A stretch of DNA of 64,000 nucleotides from contig NC_053141.1 in NCBI RefSeq assembly GCF_016808335.1, forward strand, positions 19,103,756 through 19,167,755, written 5' to 3'. The first letter of the stretch is position 1. Every line of letters starts with the position of its first letter. The position numbers and the translations under genes are program-made. Positions 35,201 to 47,100 of this stretch are shown one piece after another. The stretch comes from Panicum virgatum. Its lineage: Eukaryota; Streptophyta; Magnoliopsida; Poales; Poaceae. Below the pieces are notes generated by a model. That model did not search any database and had not been told where the DNA came from. It saw nothing but the letters and a program-made list of their open reading frames with translations.

Positions 35201-36632
35201 TCTGATTTTTCTGTGATTTGTTTCGCATTTTAGAAGTTCACTGGTATACACTGTAAATCTTGCAGAGACACCCTTGAACGAAAAAAACAAATTACAACCG
35301 GGTCCTTCGCCGGCCTTCTCCGCCGTGGCATCTTGCCGGTGGTGTTCTGCGGTGCAGGGCTTACCGGGGCTGCCACGGGGAGGCGCGTGGGGGAGAAAGG
35401 ATCGAGGAACACCTACCCTGGTCGACGTTCGAGCGTTTGGAGCACAGGTTCGAGCTCGTCGGCGTTGATGGCGGGCTGGTTGTTCGGTTCGCCGGCGCTG
35501 GAGGTGAAGGAGGGCTCGGGGTAGGGGAACAAGGCGCGCACGAGCACCGCGTGAGCTCGTGGATGCTTCTGGGGTAGCTGTCGGGCTCGGTCTTCCCCGG
35601 AGATGGCCGGTCCGCGGTGAGCCTGAGCTCGCCGGCGGCGGCGCAAGAAGGGAATGGCGTCGGGAGGGGGTCTGGGTTCGATTCCGCGCGCGGGGAGCGT
35701 ATCTAGGAGGTGGCGAAGCTATTGCGGTGGTCGGAGGGAGCAATGTGGGGCTGGGCTAGCCGGTCCGCGCGAGCGGGATCTCGGCGGCCATGGCGGAGCG
35801 GCGGGAGGAGGAAGAAGGGGAAGAAGGGGCGCGTCTGTGGGTTCTGTGGGTCTTTATAGGCCAACGAGCTCCGGGGTGAGGAATGGAGCGACTGGGGGCG
35901 GTCGATTTGGGTCAGGGGCGCACGACGGCGAGCGGGCGGAGCGGCAGCGGCGCGGCGCATGGCGGGGGTGTCGTGGCGGCCCGGGAAGCGGTCTGGGACG
36001 CGTGTGGGCGTGGGAGGGTGCCAAGGGGCGGGCCAGGTGGCGCGGAGAGGCTTCCCCGGGTCCATTTGGCCGCGGGCGCGCGGTGGACGAAGTCCACCGG
36101 CGGCGTACGGCGGGCGGCGCGAACAGAGCAACCGGGGGAGAGAGAGATGGAGATAAGGGCATAAATGTGATTTCTGAAATTCCAGGGACCTCTCGGTAAA
36201 CTAAAATTATCTCCTATTTGGAGGGCTCAAATGGAAAAGTGTTGAATACCACTTTTGCATAATTTTTCAAGATCTACAACTTTCGTGTTATGCAAATTTT
36301 CATTTGAAACTCACATTTCGAACTATTGGTGCATTTGCATATTGGCACAAAAGGACTCTAGTTTTATTCAGTTTTTGAATTGATTTTGGCTGAAGTTCAA
36401 TTGAGCACATGTCAATTGAAACACCTCTCATGAGCCAACAAAAATTTTGTGCACCTTTATGAATTAAATTTTGAGTAGCTTTTCACTCCTTTTTCTTTTT
36501 CCTTTAATTTCTTTTGTATGATTTGTCTTTTATTTGATCCTTTCTCTTTAAATTAATTTCTCAAATTTTTCTTTTAACTTTAACTAAGGTACATTGATTG
36601 GATTTAAAGGTGCTAACACCTGAGGTGTCACA
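32242..36632 (-). repeat. 3' LTR of T2
   Basis: On the minus strand it starts TGTGACACCTCAGG and ends GGTTCCGCCACA. It contains a GC-rich island (35290-36150) with a TATA-like CTATAAAGAC (35851-35860), a donor-like CCAGG|GTAGGT (35417/35416), the two conserved exon blocks, the hairpin (32741-32762) and an AATAAA (32462-32467). Confidence 0.92.
32601..33835 (-). CDS. LTR-embedded small spliced gene, T2 3' LTR
   Basis: Block a is 33835-33692 (144 nt) after the acceptor GCATATAG, with L-T-D-G-D-Y-E-L-V-P and ending A-Q-E-G at the GC-type donor AAGAAG|GCAAGC. Block b is 32716-32601 (116 nt) after GTTTTTCAG, with N-F-E-D-L-F-A-S-L, then P-C-T-L-P-P-G-W-S-V-E-W-D and a TGA at 32603-32601. Block a starts with two bases and ends with one, as in T1, so the reading frame survives splicing. 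Codons shared with T1 differ mainly at third positions, for example GAG/GAA, GCT/GCG, AGC/AGT, TGC/TGT and CCT/CCG. Function unknown; the start codon is not resolved. Confidence 0.6.
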
Positions 36633-39600
36633 ACCTACCCCCCTTAACAAGAATCTCGTCCCGAGATTGGATGATTGAATTTGAGGTGGGGAAAAGGATA
36701 TACCTGAGGTAGAGCTAAGGAAACCCGGATAGTGTCGATTAAGATAATCCTCCGTCTCCCAAGTGGCTTCTTCTTCAGTGTGATGAGACCACTGAATTTT
36801 ATACATTTTTACCACCTTTCGACGAGTACCTCTCTCTTTTTGATCCAGAATTCTGAGTGGATATTCGGTATATGAGAGATCGGGCTCCACTAAAATTTCC
36901 TGTTGATCAATGATTTCCGTAGGGACTCGAACACATTTCTTGAGTTGGGATATGTGGAAAACATCATGGATGGCGGCAAGTCGTGAAGGAAGTCGCAAGC
37001 GATAAGCCACGGGTCCACATTCTTCAATGATTTCATAAGGCCCGACGTAGCGGGGTGCGAGCTTACCCCTGACTCCGAAACGTTGAACGCCTCGAGTTGG
37101 GGATACTCGTAAATAGACGTGATTACCAACCATGAACTTCAAAGGATCCCTTCTTTTATCGAAATAACTCTTTTGCCGAGACTGGGCTGCTCGGAGATTT
37201 GCTTGTACTATTTTTACTTTCTCTTCAGCCTCGACCACTAATTCAGGTCCAAAGATTTGACGCTCTCCAGTCTGGGACCAACTCAAAGGGGTTCGACACC
37301 GTCGACCGTACAAGGCCTCGAAGGGTGCCATCTTCAGACTGGCCTGATAGCTGTTATTATAGGAAAACTCCGCCAAGGATAAACATTTGTCCCAGTTCTT
37401 GTCATAATGAATGACACATGCTCGAAGCATATCTTCAAGAATTTGATTAACCCTTTCGGTCTGTCCGTCAGTCTGTGGATGGTAAGCTGAGCTTCGAATT
37501 AATTTAGTTCCGAGAGCTTCTTGGAGTTGCTCCCAAAACCTTGCCACGAACTGAGGACCACGATCCGATACAATTGTTTTGGGTATACCGTGTAGGCAGA
37601 TAATCCGATCCATATAGATCTCAGCATATTTCTTGGCTCTATATTCAGTATGCACTGGAATAAAATGAGCAGTCTTTGTGAGCCTATCAACAATGACCCA
37701 AATGGAATCATGGTGCTGAGAAGTATTTGGTAAGCCCACAATGAAATCCATGCTGATATCTTCCCATTTCCAGGATGGAATTGGTAGAGGTTGGAGAGTT
37801 CCAGCAACTTTCAAGTGACTAGCCTTCACTCTCTGACAGGTGTCACATTCTGCGACATATTTGGCAATCTCTCTCTTCATGCGAGTCCACCAAAAATTTT
37901 GTCTGAGATCTTGGTACATCTTGGTGCTACCCGGATGAATAGAAAATTTAGAGAGATGTGCTTCGTCTAGGATTTGTTTCCGCAGATCAGGATTCTTGGG
38001 AACGACTAGGCGATCCTCGAACCACAAAATTCCTTTATGGTCCACTCGGAAACACTTATATTTATTTTCACCTGCTACTACTTGCTGCTTGATGATACCA
38101 ACACTTTTGTCGTGTAATTGTGCCATGATGACCTGGTCATAGAGTGTCGGTTCCACCGAAATATGATTCAAAGAGCCCTGAGGAATAATTTCTAATTTCA
38201 GCCTTTGCATTTCAGCACACAATGTGTCATTATATGACTCCATTGCAAGGCAATTGCAGTGAACCTTGCGACTGAGCGCATCGGCTACCACATTAGCCTT
38301 GCCCGGGTGATAATGAACCTCCAGATCATAATCTTTGATTAATTCCAGCCATCTTCGTTGCCTCATATTCAGCTCACTTTGAGTGAAAATGTATTTGAGA
38401 CTCTTATGGTCGGTATAGATATTGCAATGGGTGCCCATAAGATAATGTCTCCAAAGCTTGAGAGCATGAATAACGGCGGCTAGTTCCAGATCATGAGTGG
38501 GATAATTTAGCTCGTGTGGCCGAAGAGCTCGGGAAGCATAAGCTATCACCCGATTGTCTTGCATTAGAACACAACCAAGACCAGTGCCTGAAGCATCACA
38601 ATAAACATCGTATGGTTTATTGTTGTCAGGTTGAGCCAAGACTGGTGCAGTGGTTAGATGTGCTCTCAATGTATGGAATGCTTCATCACACTTTGTGTTC
38701 CATTTAAACTTGACATCTTTTCTTAGTAGTTCTGTCATGGGCTTAGCAATTCTGGAGAAGTCCGGAATAAATCTGCGGTAATACCCCGCCAAGCCGAGAA
38801 AACTGCGGATCTGATGAACTGAAGTAGGAGGCTTCCAGTCCATCACTTCTTGTACTTTGCTGGGATCAACTGAAATGCCTTCACTAGATATAGTGTGACC
38901 CAGAAATTTGACTGTGTCCAGCCAGAATTCACACTTGGAGAATTTTGCGTACAGCTTATGATCTCTGAGACGTTGAAGAACAATGCGCAGATGTTGCTCA
39001 TGTTCTGCTTCATCTTTGGAATAGATCAGAATGTCGTCAATAAAGACCACGACAAACTTGTCAAGTTCCGGCATAAATACCGAGTTCATGAGATACATAA
39101 AATAAGCCGGAGCATTGGTGAGACCGAAAGACATAACCAAATATTCATAGAGACCATATCGGGTTGAGAAGGCGGTCTTGGGAATATCGCAAGGCCGGAT
39201 TTTAATTTGATGATAACCCGAACGAAGATCAATCTTGGAGAAAATCTTTGCTCTAGCCAATTGATCAAACAGTACATCAATGCGGGGAAGTGGATATTTA
39301 TTTTTGATGGTCACCGCATTGAGAGGCCGGTAGTCAACACACAACCTCAGACTGTCATCCTTCTTCTTTACGAACAATGCTGGGCAACCCCAAGGTGAAG
39401 CACTTGGGCGAATAAAACCCTTGTCCAAAAGTTCTTGTAGCTGGATTTTTAGTTCAGCTAATTCTTTAGGCGGCATTCGGTACGGCCTTTTTGAAATAGG
39501 TGCGGTACCAGGCTGAAGTTCAATGATAAATTCGATATCCCGGTCTGGCGGCATACCAGGTAAATCGTCCGGAAACACATCTGCATATTCACGGACTACC

Positions 39601-41168
39601 GGAATATCTTCGAGACGAATATCTTTCATGGCATAGGCACAAGAGTTGTTGCATTGGTGATGAGGTAAATATAGAACCGATTGACCATGAGTTGGAGAAT
39701 TTATTTCGACAGCTCGGGAAGTGATATCTAACACTACCCCATGTCTTTTCATCCATTCCATTCCCAAAATAACATCAATTCCTTCTAGTGGTAATAGGAT
39801 TAACTCGGTTGAAATCGTTCTACTACCCAACTTAAGCGGTGCTGTTCTAACCATTTGGTTGGATGCTATTTTACCACAAGGAGTAGATATCATATAAGAG
39901 CCTTTGGTGTGGCAAAAATCTAAACCAACTTTTGCTCCAAACTTAGAACTAATGAAGCTATGAGATGCACCAGAATCGAATAAGATAACTGCGGGGTGAT
40001 GGTTTATAGAGAATGTACCCGACATGATTGGTGCTCCCTCGGGAAGTTCAGCAAGATTGGTGAAGTTAAGTCGGCCCTGCCTGACTTGAATGGTTTGCCT
40101 CTTGCCCTTATTCTGATCGTTCCTGCGAGAAGCCTGCCCTTGAGTTTGTCCCGCCTGGGGGCACATCTTGGCAAAGTGATCTGGACTCCCGCATCGGAAA
40201 CAGCGGTTATTGTTATCAGGGCGAGCGGCTGGCTGAGTATTCGGCCTAGGGCCGTTCTGCTGCTGCTGAGGTGCAAATCGAGCTTGCTGAGGAAACCCGA
40301 ATCGAGTCTGCTGCTGCTGTTGGGGAGGTCGAATAATCCAACGCCCTGGCTGAGGGGCCTTCTGAGAGAGTGCGGGTGGGCTATTTTGCACAATACGATA
40401 CCTCGGTGCAGAGGCACTCGAGGGTCCAGCAGGTGCCTTGCGCTTCTTTTCAGCGCGGTGTGCAGAAATAAGATCTTCCTGAGATATAGCCATATTCACC
40501 AATTCATTGAAGGAGTCTGCACGGACAAGATTTAGCCTTTCTTGTAACTTGGTGCTAAGGCCTCGACGGAAGCGTTCACGCTTCTTAGCGTCGGTATCCG
40601 CGTGATGTCCAGCATATTGACACAATTGATGGAATACTTGAGCATACTGCACCACGGTACGAGTGCCCTGAGTTAAGGCCAAGAACTCGTTGAGCTTACG
40701 GTCAAGAAGTCCAGCTGGAATATGATGATCTCGAAAAGCCAATTTGAATTCATTCCAATTCACCACATGATCAGCCGGTAGCATCCCGTGGTAATGATCC
40801 CACCACATACGAGCTGATCCGCGAAGCTGCTGCGCGGCATAGCGAGTCTTGTTCGCTTCGGAACAAGGAGTAGTCAATAGAGAAAACTTGGACTCGATCG
40901 TGCGAATCCAAGCGTCAGCGTCCAGAGGCTCATCCGCTTTATTGAACAGCGGAGGCTGAGTACTGAGGAAATCTTGGTAGCTCGCCTCTTGTGCGTGATG
41001 AGCATGATGCCCACCCCGCGGTTGCTGCTGAGCTTGAACCAGCTGCCGCAGAATTTCCGTCTGGGCGGCAAGAACCTCAGCAATACCCACTGGTGGAGGA
41101 GGTGGAGGTGGATCGCCATTCCCTCCGGCTCCAAAACCACTAGGGGTGCCTCGAGTTGATCCAACCAT
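36561..41168 (-). CDS. gag-pol polyprotein of T2, single open frame of 1535 codons
   Basis: The ATG at 41168 directly follows an acceptor-like ACATTTCAG. Domains in order: proline-rich N-terminus and gag core (W-W-D-H-Y), CCHC zinc knuckle near residues 322-335, aspartic protease D-S-G-A-S-H near 394, RT with [10 protein letters not shown] near 709, RNase H with Y-C-D-A-S-G-T-G near 856, integrase zinc-binding region about 1070-1112, integrase core (D near 1141, S-D-R-G-P-Q-F near 1202, Q-T-D-G-Q-T-E near 1235) and a chromodomain-like end about 1434-1482 ([14 protein letters not shown]). It would make virus-like particles, copy the RNA and integrate it, with the chromodomain steering target choice. 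Unusually, the frame reads past the usual stop, through the hairpin and polypurine tract, and ends 72 nt inside the 3' LTR. Confidence 0.93.
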   Translation of the reverse strand: MVGSTRGTPSGFGAGGNGDPPPPPPPVGIAEVLAAQTEILRQLVQAQQQPRGGHHAHHAQEASYQDFLSTQPPLFNKADEPLDADAWIRTIESKFSLLTTPCSEANKTRYAAQQLRGSARMWWDHYHGMLPADHVVNWNEFKLAFRDHHIPAGLLDRKLNEFLALTQGTRTVVQYAQVFHQLCQYAGHHADTDAKKRERFRRGLSTKLQERLNLVRADSFNELVNMAISQEDLISAHRAEKKRKAPAGPSSASAPRYRIVQNSPPALSQKAPQPGRWIIRPPQQQQQTRFGFPQQARFAPQQQQNGPRPNTQPAARPDNNNRCFRCGSPDHFAKMCPQAGQTQGQASRRNDQNKGKRQTIQVRQGRLNFTNLAELPEGAPIMSGTFSINHHPAVILFDSGASHSFISSKFGAKVGLDFCHTKGSYMISTPCGKIASNQMVRTAPLKLGSRTISTELILLPLEGIDVILGMEWMKRHGVVLDITSRAVEINSPTHGQSVLYLPHHQCNNSCAYAMKDIRLEDIPVVREYADVFPDDLPGMPPDRDIEFIIELQPGTAPISKRPYRMPPKELAELKIQLQELLDKGFIRPSASPWGCPALFVKKKDDSLRLCVDYRPLNAVTIKNKYPLPRIDVLFDQLARAKIFSKIDLRSGYHQIKIRPCDIPKTAFSTRYGLYEYLVMSFGLTNAPAYFMYLMNSVFMPELDKFVVVFIDDILIYSKDEAEHEQHLRIVLQRLRDHKLYAKFSKCEFWLDTVKFLGHTISSEGISVDPSKVQEVMDWKPPTSVHQIRSFLGLAGYYRRFIPDFSRIAKPMTELLRKDVKFKWNTKCDEAFHTLRAHLTTAPVLAQPDNNKPYDVYCDASGTGLGCVLMQDNRVIAYASRALRPHELNYPTHDLELAAVIHALKLWRHYLMGTHCNIYTDHKSLKYIFTQSELNMRQRRWLELIKDYDLEVHYHPGKANVVADALSRKVHCNCLAMESYNDTLCAEMQRLKLEIIPQGSLNHISVEPTLYDQVIMAQLHDKSVGIIKQQVVAGENKYKCFRVDHKGILWFEDRLVVPKNPDLRKQILDEAHLSKFSIHPGSTKMYQDLRQNFWWTRMKREIAKYVAECDTCQRVKASHLKVAGTLQPLPIPSWKWEDISMDFIVGLPNTSQHHDSIWVIVDRLTKTAHFIPVHTEYRAKKYAEIYMDRIICLHGIPKTIVSDRGPQFVARFWEQLQEALGTKLIRSSAYHPQTDGQTERVNQILEDMLRACVIHYDKNWDKCLSLAEFSYNNSYQASLKMAPFEALYGRRCRTPLSWSQTGERQIFGPELVVEAEEKVKIVQANLRAAQSRQKSYFDKRRDPLKFMVGNHVYLRVSPTRGVQRFGVRGKLAPRYVGPYEIIEECGPVAYRLRLPSRLAAIHDVFHISQLKKCVRVPTEIIDQQEILVEPDLSYTEYPLRILDQKERGTRRKVVKMYKIQWSHHTEEEATWETEDYLNRHYPGFLSSTSGISFSPPQIQSSNLGTRFLLRGVGCDTSGVSTFKSNQCTLVKVKRKI
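36633..36668 (-). other. T2 polypurine tract and hairpin
   Basis: On the minus strand: AATCTCGGGACGAGATT (36668-36652), then TTAAGGGGGGTAGGT ending at 36633, directly before the LTR start TGTGACACC. Both lie inside the open gag-pol frame. Confidence 0.85.
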
Positions 41169-41822
41169 CTGAAATGTGAGTACTTTTGCATTAGGCTCAT
41201 CATTATCATCATTTCAAATGGAATATACAACTCAAAGTGACATGGAGATACTGGAAATTGCTTAATCAGGTTGTGCAGCAACGCCAGCGATACGAAAACG
41301 CTCATAACTGGAGTTCGAGACTTGATATAAACTTGAAATTTTTACAGGAGATAGATAATTTCATGATCTACAACTTTGGTAGTCATCACAAAGTCAGATT
41401 TCCAGAGTAGGTTAGTCGAAAAATTCATTTACTCCTCCTCTGGTTTTTCTGTTTCACAGAAAACAGAGCTTCTGTAATTTGCGATTATCTCCTGCAATAC
41501 CAATCCGTTTGGGCTGAAATTTTGCGAGCAGGTTCCTGATGAAATTTGGAACAACTTTGGTATTCAACTCAGGAGCTAAATCCGAAAGGAAAAGAGGATA
41601 AAAATTCGAACTAGCTGCTGCCTTCAGCTTTTTGCAGACCACTGATAATTAACACTAGTAGCATTAGGGGTTCATTACATCCATCGTGCTCTCATTTCTA
41701 CTTGGTCACTCCTAACATCAGTACTAAGGGGGTTACTCAACTCTAAGTTAGCCTAGTAGCCATGATCCAAAAGTAGGCCACACTAAGAGGAGTCTACAAA
41801 AGCTAAGAAACAGCGCCTCGGT

Positions 41823-42722
41823 CTACATGTTGACCGATGCCTCACTCGCCGCGGGAGTGTGAACCTCAACCGGCGCGGGCTGCGGCGCCTGGTCCTCGGA
41901 GTCCATCTCTGAAACGCCCTCTATCTCCTGGGGCTCGTCCTCCTCGTCCACCTGCATCTCGTCGGGAGGTGCGTGAAGGGCATCCTGCGCGTGCTGTATC
42001 GCGTGGAGCTGCCCCTGAGCCTCGTCCACCTCAAGCTGCAGGTCGTGAAACTGGTCCTCCAGGAAGTTGATCGTAGCGTCACGATCCGACACAGTGTCCT
42101 GAAGCTCGTGAACCTGGCCGTGGAGCTGGGCGATAAGAGTAGCCCTGCTCTCGAGCTCGGTACTAGCCTCCTGAAGCTGCCCATCTCTCAGCTGGACTGC
42201 CAGGTGCAAGGCCTGAGCGTGGTCCACCAACTGAGCGACGGCGTAACTCTGGTAAGTGTGAAGCCTGTAGAGGCCGTCCAAGCACATCGCTGTCGTCCGA
42301 AGTGCCCCGACCGGGTCAAGGGTAGCGACCACATCCACGTGTGCCATCCGGTCGAGCCAAAGCGGGTCTGCCGGGTCAGGTGCAGGGAACAACCCGAACG
42401 CGGTCAGAACTACCTCCAGAGGGCGCAAAGAGCAAAAGGTGGTCATCGCCCTCATGGCGGTAAGCTCCCAGGTGTCCAACAGGTAGTGACCGACCATCTG
42501 AGTCACGATCGGCTCCCACCCGTTGAGCGGGTGCTGCGGAATCACCATTGTCACACTGCAGCGACGAACTCCGTCCTCCACAAACTCGTGGCCATCGTAA
42601 ACCGGTGGCTGGAGGTAACCGGCTGCACTCAAAAGCTCCCAAAGACGGCGGGGAAACCCGTCCCAGTGCAGGCAGGCGGAGTGCACGTGCCCCTGCGCGT
42701 CAACGACCAGCAGCTCTTCCAT
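41823..42722 (-). CDS. Extra ORF upstream of gag in T2, intact (299 codons)
   Basis: The ATG at 42722 abuts an acceptor-like TTTTGTTGGGACAG; I chose it over the upstream TTG because of that junction and the match to T1. The protein has an N-terminal block with H-W-D-G-F-P-R-R-L-W, then T-M-V-I-P-Q-H-P, T-T-F-C and G-L-F-P-A-P. A long amphipathic, Q/L/D-rich stretch (about residues 165-250) looks like a coiled coil, and the tail is acidic with E-I-E-G-V-S-E-M-D-S-E. It is homologous to the broken T1 ORF and nearly the same length. No catalytic motif, signal peptide or membrane segment is visible. It could be a structural or RNA-binding accessory protein; that is inference. Confidence 0.85.
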   Translation of the reverse strand: MEELLVVDAQGHVHSACLHWDGFPRRLWELLSAAGYLQPPVYDGHEFVEDGVRRCSVTMVIPQHPLNGWEPIVTQMVGHYLLDTWELTAMRAMTTFCSLRPLEVVLTAFGLFPAPDPADPLWLDRMAHVDVVATLDPVGALRTTAMCLDGLYRLHTYQSYAVAQLVDHAQALHLAVQLRDGQLQEASTELESRATLIAQLHGQVHELQDTVSDRDATINFLEDQFHDLQLEVDEAQGQLHAIQHAQDALHAPPDEMQVDEEDEPQEIEGVSEMDSEDQAPQPAPVEVHTPAASEASVNM

Positions 42723-44108
42723 CTGTCCCAACAAAAGACCGATGGATCAGCTGATGGTAACAAGAACTACTAACTCTGGAACAGTGAAAGAAATGGCCAA
42801 AACTGTAGAGAACTTGCTTCAAAAATTCTCAAAAATTTACACAAGATCCCTCTGATATTAAGGAACAATTCACCTAGTCATCACTAAGGTCAATTCAGAT
42901 TCCATGGGGGTGATATGCTCAGGTATTCAGAGTGATGCCAACCAGGAAAACTGAGTGTCCAGAGAGGGTGTATTTTGACTATAACTCTCAACCCAGACGT
43001 CAAAATTTTTTCAAATTTTTATGGTAAGCTCATCACTTAGTTGTCTACAACTTTCATGTTGAACGATTTTTAGTTTGAACAACTTATAAAGGTCGAAAAA
43101 TTTCAGTTGTATAGACTGTTCAGAGTTAACAGTTTTACACATGGTTGATCCAAAAATACAAAGGCCATGCTAGAAGGCTTCAAAAATTTTCAAATTTTTA
43201 CAGCAGCTTGATAACTTAGGAAACATCATTTAGTCTTACTACCCCAAGTCGATTTGAGTGACTTAACAGAAGGTTAAAATTCGTGGAAACCAGGTTACAG
43301 ACTTTCTGGATGCTCCGTAGGATAGTATTTTCGCTGATTTACTTGCGATTTCTCCAGAGATTTATTTGCTAACCTTTTTGAGAATGAATGCAGAACCTAT
43401 ACGTCCTCACCAAGGAAAAATTGCCAAGTAACCTTGGTCTTACGCGATGACTTTGGTGGCATACATATTACGTCTCTCACTATATAGCTACTCGATATAG
43501 CTAGATAGCCTATAATTCGATTTCGAGTTAGCGTACCTGCAGAAGATTGACAGTATATAAAATGAACCTTTCGTGCCAGCACTCACGAAAGCGTCCCCAT
43601 ACATTACCGATCACTATAGAATCGGCATCCATACCATTACCGCCGTATGGACAACGTTAAGCATACGTTATCGAAACAACGTATTGACTGAGTACCGTCT
43701 TTGACGGGGAATTGAATTCCAATTTCGAACCATTACTCCCCATATACTCAACCGAAGTTGGTATATGGGCAGCAGCTCAAGTAGGCCACTGCTTGAGCTC
43801 CAGCGTTCGGCTCGCATCACCGACGGAAAGGTCAGACTCCCTCAGCTGACTGAGTAAGCATACCTTCGTGGCGATGATGTAGTTGCAGAATTTAGATTAC
43901 AGAATTTAAATATTGAAAAGTAATGTGCTGGAAGTTAGCCATACAAAATAAGCCACCTGATTATACCCATAAGATCCCATAGGGCTTTACGTTCTAGACT
44001 TGTCCTTGGAGATCCTAAACTCTTTCAAAAACTTTAGTAGTTTTGAAGTCAAGTTTTGATTTATTGTTTTGAAAACCGAGGCTGTCATCTCTGGTAGGCT
44101 GTCTGCGA
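42723..44108 (-). promoter_or_regulatory. T2 leader: splice donor, hairpins and imperfect repeats
   Basis: Between the PBS and the extra ORF. A donor-like CACGAAG|GTATGC has its exon end at 43864. Acceptors abut the extra ORF (42723-42724) and gag (41169-41170), giving candidate introns of 1141 and 2695 nt. A CTCAGTCAGCTGAGGG hairpin (about 43840-43855) and a CTCAAGCAGTGG...CTTGAG stem lie just inside the intron. From 42780 to 43300 several imperfect copies of a motif with AAAATTTTT, CAACTTTCATGTTGAAC and TCGAAAAATT occur. Confidence 0.5.
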
Positions 44109-44120
44109 GCTCTGATACCA
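44109..44120 (-). other. Primer-binding site of T2, initiator tRNA-Met
   Basis: GCTCTGATACCA on the plus strand is the complement of TGGTATCAGAGC, two bases from the 5' LTR edge at 44123. It fixes the minus orientation. Confidence 0.92.
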
Positions 44121-44122
44121 GC

Positions 44123-47100
44123 TGTGGCGGAACCACCCAAAACTACTGGGCCCGGGTGCACTGATCTTCGTTGCTAAGCAACTCTGACCCAATTTCGGCA
44201 CTCACCGGTAGTTCCTCGAGTGAAGCCTCGATAAAAGCCACGCTATTCCAGGATCAGCAGACAACACTCACACGAAGGTGAGCCCAGAGATTACAACACA
44301 AACCATTTCATACATCTCAGAGTGATTGCAGCGGAAAGAAAATTTATTACAAACCATGTTCAGAGTAGCACAGTACTACGGAGTTCCAACTACTCAATTA
44401 TTTAAGTCTCATGTTCAGCGGAAGCATTAAAAGATAACTAACGAAATAACGTGACGCATCGGTAAAGCCCGTACGAATGCGTCACTCAGCGGGAGGGTGA
44501 TTAGCACTAGCTGAAGGGCCATCCCACTCAACCGACCAACCCGGAGGCAGAGTACAAGGCCAAGTAAGACTCGCAAACAGATCTTCAAAGTTAGTACCTG
44601 AAAAACAGTGCCACAAGCAAGGCTGAGTATACTAATACTCAGCAAGACTGACCCGTCTCCGGATATAACATAGTCCGATAACTAGACATGCAAGGCTTTT
44701 TTTTGGTTGGTAGGGTTTGTTTGCCAAAAATGCCGCTAAGTGTTGATCCTTACTTTCAGGTTTTACTTAGCCAGATTCTAGTGGAATTAACCATTCTAAA
44801 TTTGCAACTAACTCTACTCAAACATGGTAGAGCAACCATTTAATCAACCAGCCGTATTATCATCATCCTGTTCCACTTGTTACTCTATGTGACCGAAATC
44901 ATTAAGCAATCTCATGCCGTGAGAGGCGGACGATTCCGAATCGAATTTCAACCTGGCCAGGGGAACCTAGACCACACGCATGGGGATTGACTTCGCTCCC
45001 GCCCACGCTACTTTTCCCCTTTCTTTCCAGTCCGTGGATCCGGGTCACCCTCCCCGACTACAGAGTCCGACCACTCTGCACCCGTACGTCGCGACAAAAA
45101 TATCAACCCTACTTCTACCAAGAGGGTGAATGGTCGTTCCACTCGCCGGTCCAATCAGGTACTTAAGCTTACCGATTACCATATTTCTCGGTATGTGGCT
45201 AGTACTTTCAAACGCTTAACGAAATGAGCCACACACCACGACCTTAGCCATTTTTGACTATACCAGCGGGGTATCACAACTACACAACCCCGCCCGTTGT
45301 CCTTACATTTCAACAGGAATTAAAGTCAGTACAATTCCTATTTGCTCGCGAGAGGCAGGAAACCACTCGACTTCTACCGTACCTATTTAGCCTGGCAACT
45401 AGTCGATAAAAAGATCCGGTATCAAACATAGGTTCCTAGGGATCATGCATCTATGGTTTTCGATCAACGCCTAGAAAACTTAAATGCAGAAAAACAAAAT
45501 ATTACAGTACATTAATAAATAGATAGCTGAATGATAATTCGGAAAATAGTGGGATTATGCTCCGGGGCTTGCCTTCTTGGGCACTGTCAGGCCGAAAAGC
45601 TTCTGGAGCTTGGCCCAGGTCTTGAGACAAGTTAGTACAGTTCAGATTAATCTCCTGCTCCGCACGAGAGTCCGCGGGCACCAGTTCGTAGTCTCCGTCC
45701 GTGAGATTACCCGTTTCTATATGCAATGCAAGATTATGAGTTATTCATGGATAACAATTTCTTTCCTTCACGATAAAGTTGTAGTCCACTTAAGTTATTT
45801 TAGTGCCGATTTCACATTTCATTGCATGGGCAATCGTTTATAGAGTAGTAAGCATAACTATGGTTATTCATGAATGAGTGGGGTTTTGGGTTTTCATTTT
45901 TAATTTCAACACATAACATGCTTTCATTATTTCTTAACATCACAACTACTAAAGAGCTAGTGATGAACACTAAAGTAACTCAGATTCAAAATAAGTAATT
46001 ATGGTATAGATTTCAACATTTAACCATAAAGCAAAAACTATAACTAATCATGCAAAAGGATTACTCTAGTTACTTCATATTTTTGTACAGAATGTTCCAC
46101 ATGGATTCTGATGCTACAAATTTTATGCAAGCAACTTTCAAGCATGAACTCAGTACTGCAATTTTTCCAGATTTTATACACTTATATAGCAGAGGTGATA
46201 AAAAGATTAAAAACAGCAAGCCATTTACAAAGATTAATTCTACAGAAAGTTTTACTGAGGATTTGGTTCTAAAATTTTTACCAGAGACTATTCATGAGAT
46301 AAACATACTTCAGAAATTTTTTCAAGATTTAACTCACTATGATAAATTAATTATTCAGTTAACTTAGCATGAGTTTGCATAAAATTATCAAGGTGCATTT
46401 GACCAGTATTGCATTTGAACTTTTTATTACAGATATAATATACTCTAAACAAGATCATGCCCAAAAATCATGCCCAGAAACATTGTGGATTACTCAAAAC
46501 AAAAATAGTAAACCTAACCATAAGATGCTAAGCATGATTATTCGACAAAGCCAAACTCAGTAACTGCAGCTCAAAATTTTTAGACAGGAACACAGAGCTA
46601 AAATGAGACTCCATAAATAAACATGGATTTTTCTGAACATAACAACTATATATGAGGAATTAAGTTGATTAAACAAGCATAAATCATGGTATATAGCAAA
46701 TGAACTCTAATAAATCTGAAATTTAGGTATTAGCAGTGTTCTCGTTTTACATGCACGCAGTAAAAATTTCAGAGCAAGTTCGTGTGCATATTTTCCAGAA
46801 TTAAATCGAGAAAGCTAACCACAGATTAGAGAATCTTGATTGTTCTAACATGATAACTGTTGTGGTTTGGTGTCATCTTTTTACTGTGACCTTATCATCC
46901 TATTAGTGATAACATATCCAAAAATCAAGGTCATTTGATGAGCAGAACTTCATGAACATGCACAAGGTGGTTTTCTTAATCTTTTTCCTAGATTAAATTC
47001 GGTTGAGTTTCTGCAAATGTGAATGTTACAAAATTTGTAGATTTTGTTACAATGATTCCAGATCAGTTGAGTTTGCATTTTTCTGATTTTTCTGTGATTT

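Noticed and set aside
35069..35743. 224-codon minus-strand ORF (same at 46950-47624) rich in P, R, S and T
   Set aside because: It lies in the GC-rich LTR island, where chance ORFs are common. Composition is low-complexity and the T1 and T3 islands show no matching protein. Part of it may overlap a real first exon of the LTR gene, but I cannot show the frame.
41973..42773. 266-codon plus-strand ORF
   Set aside because: It is antisense to the intact extra ORF of T2 and has no independent support.
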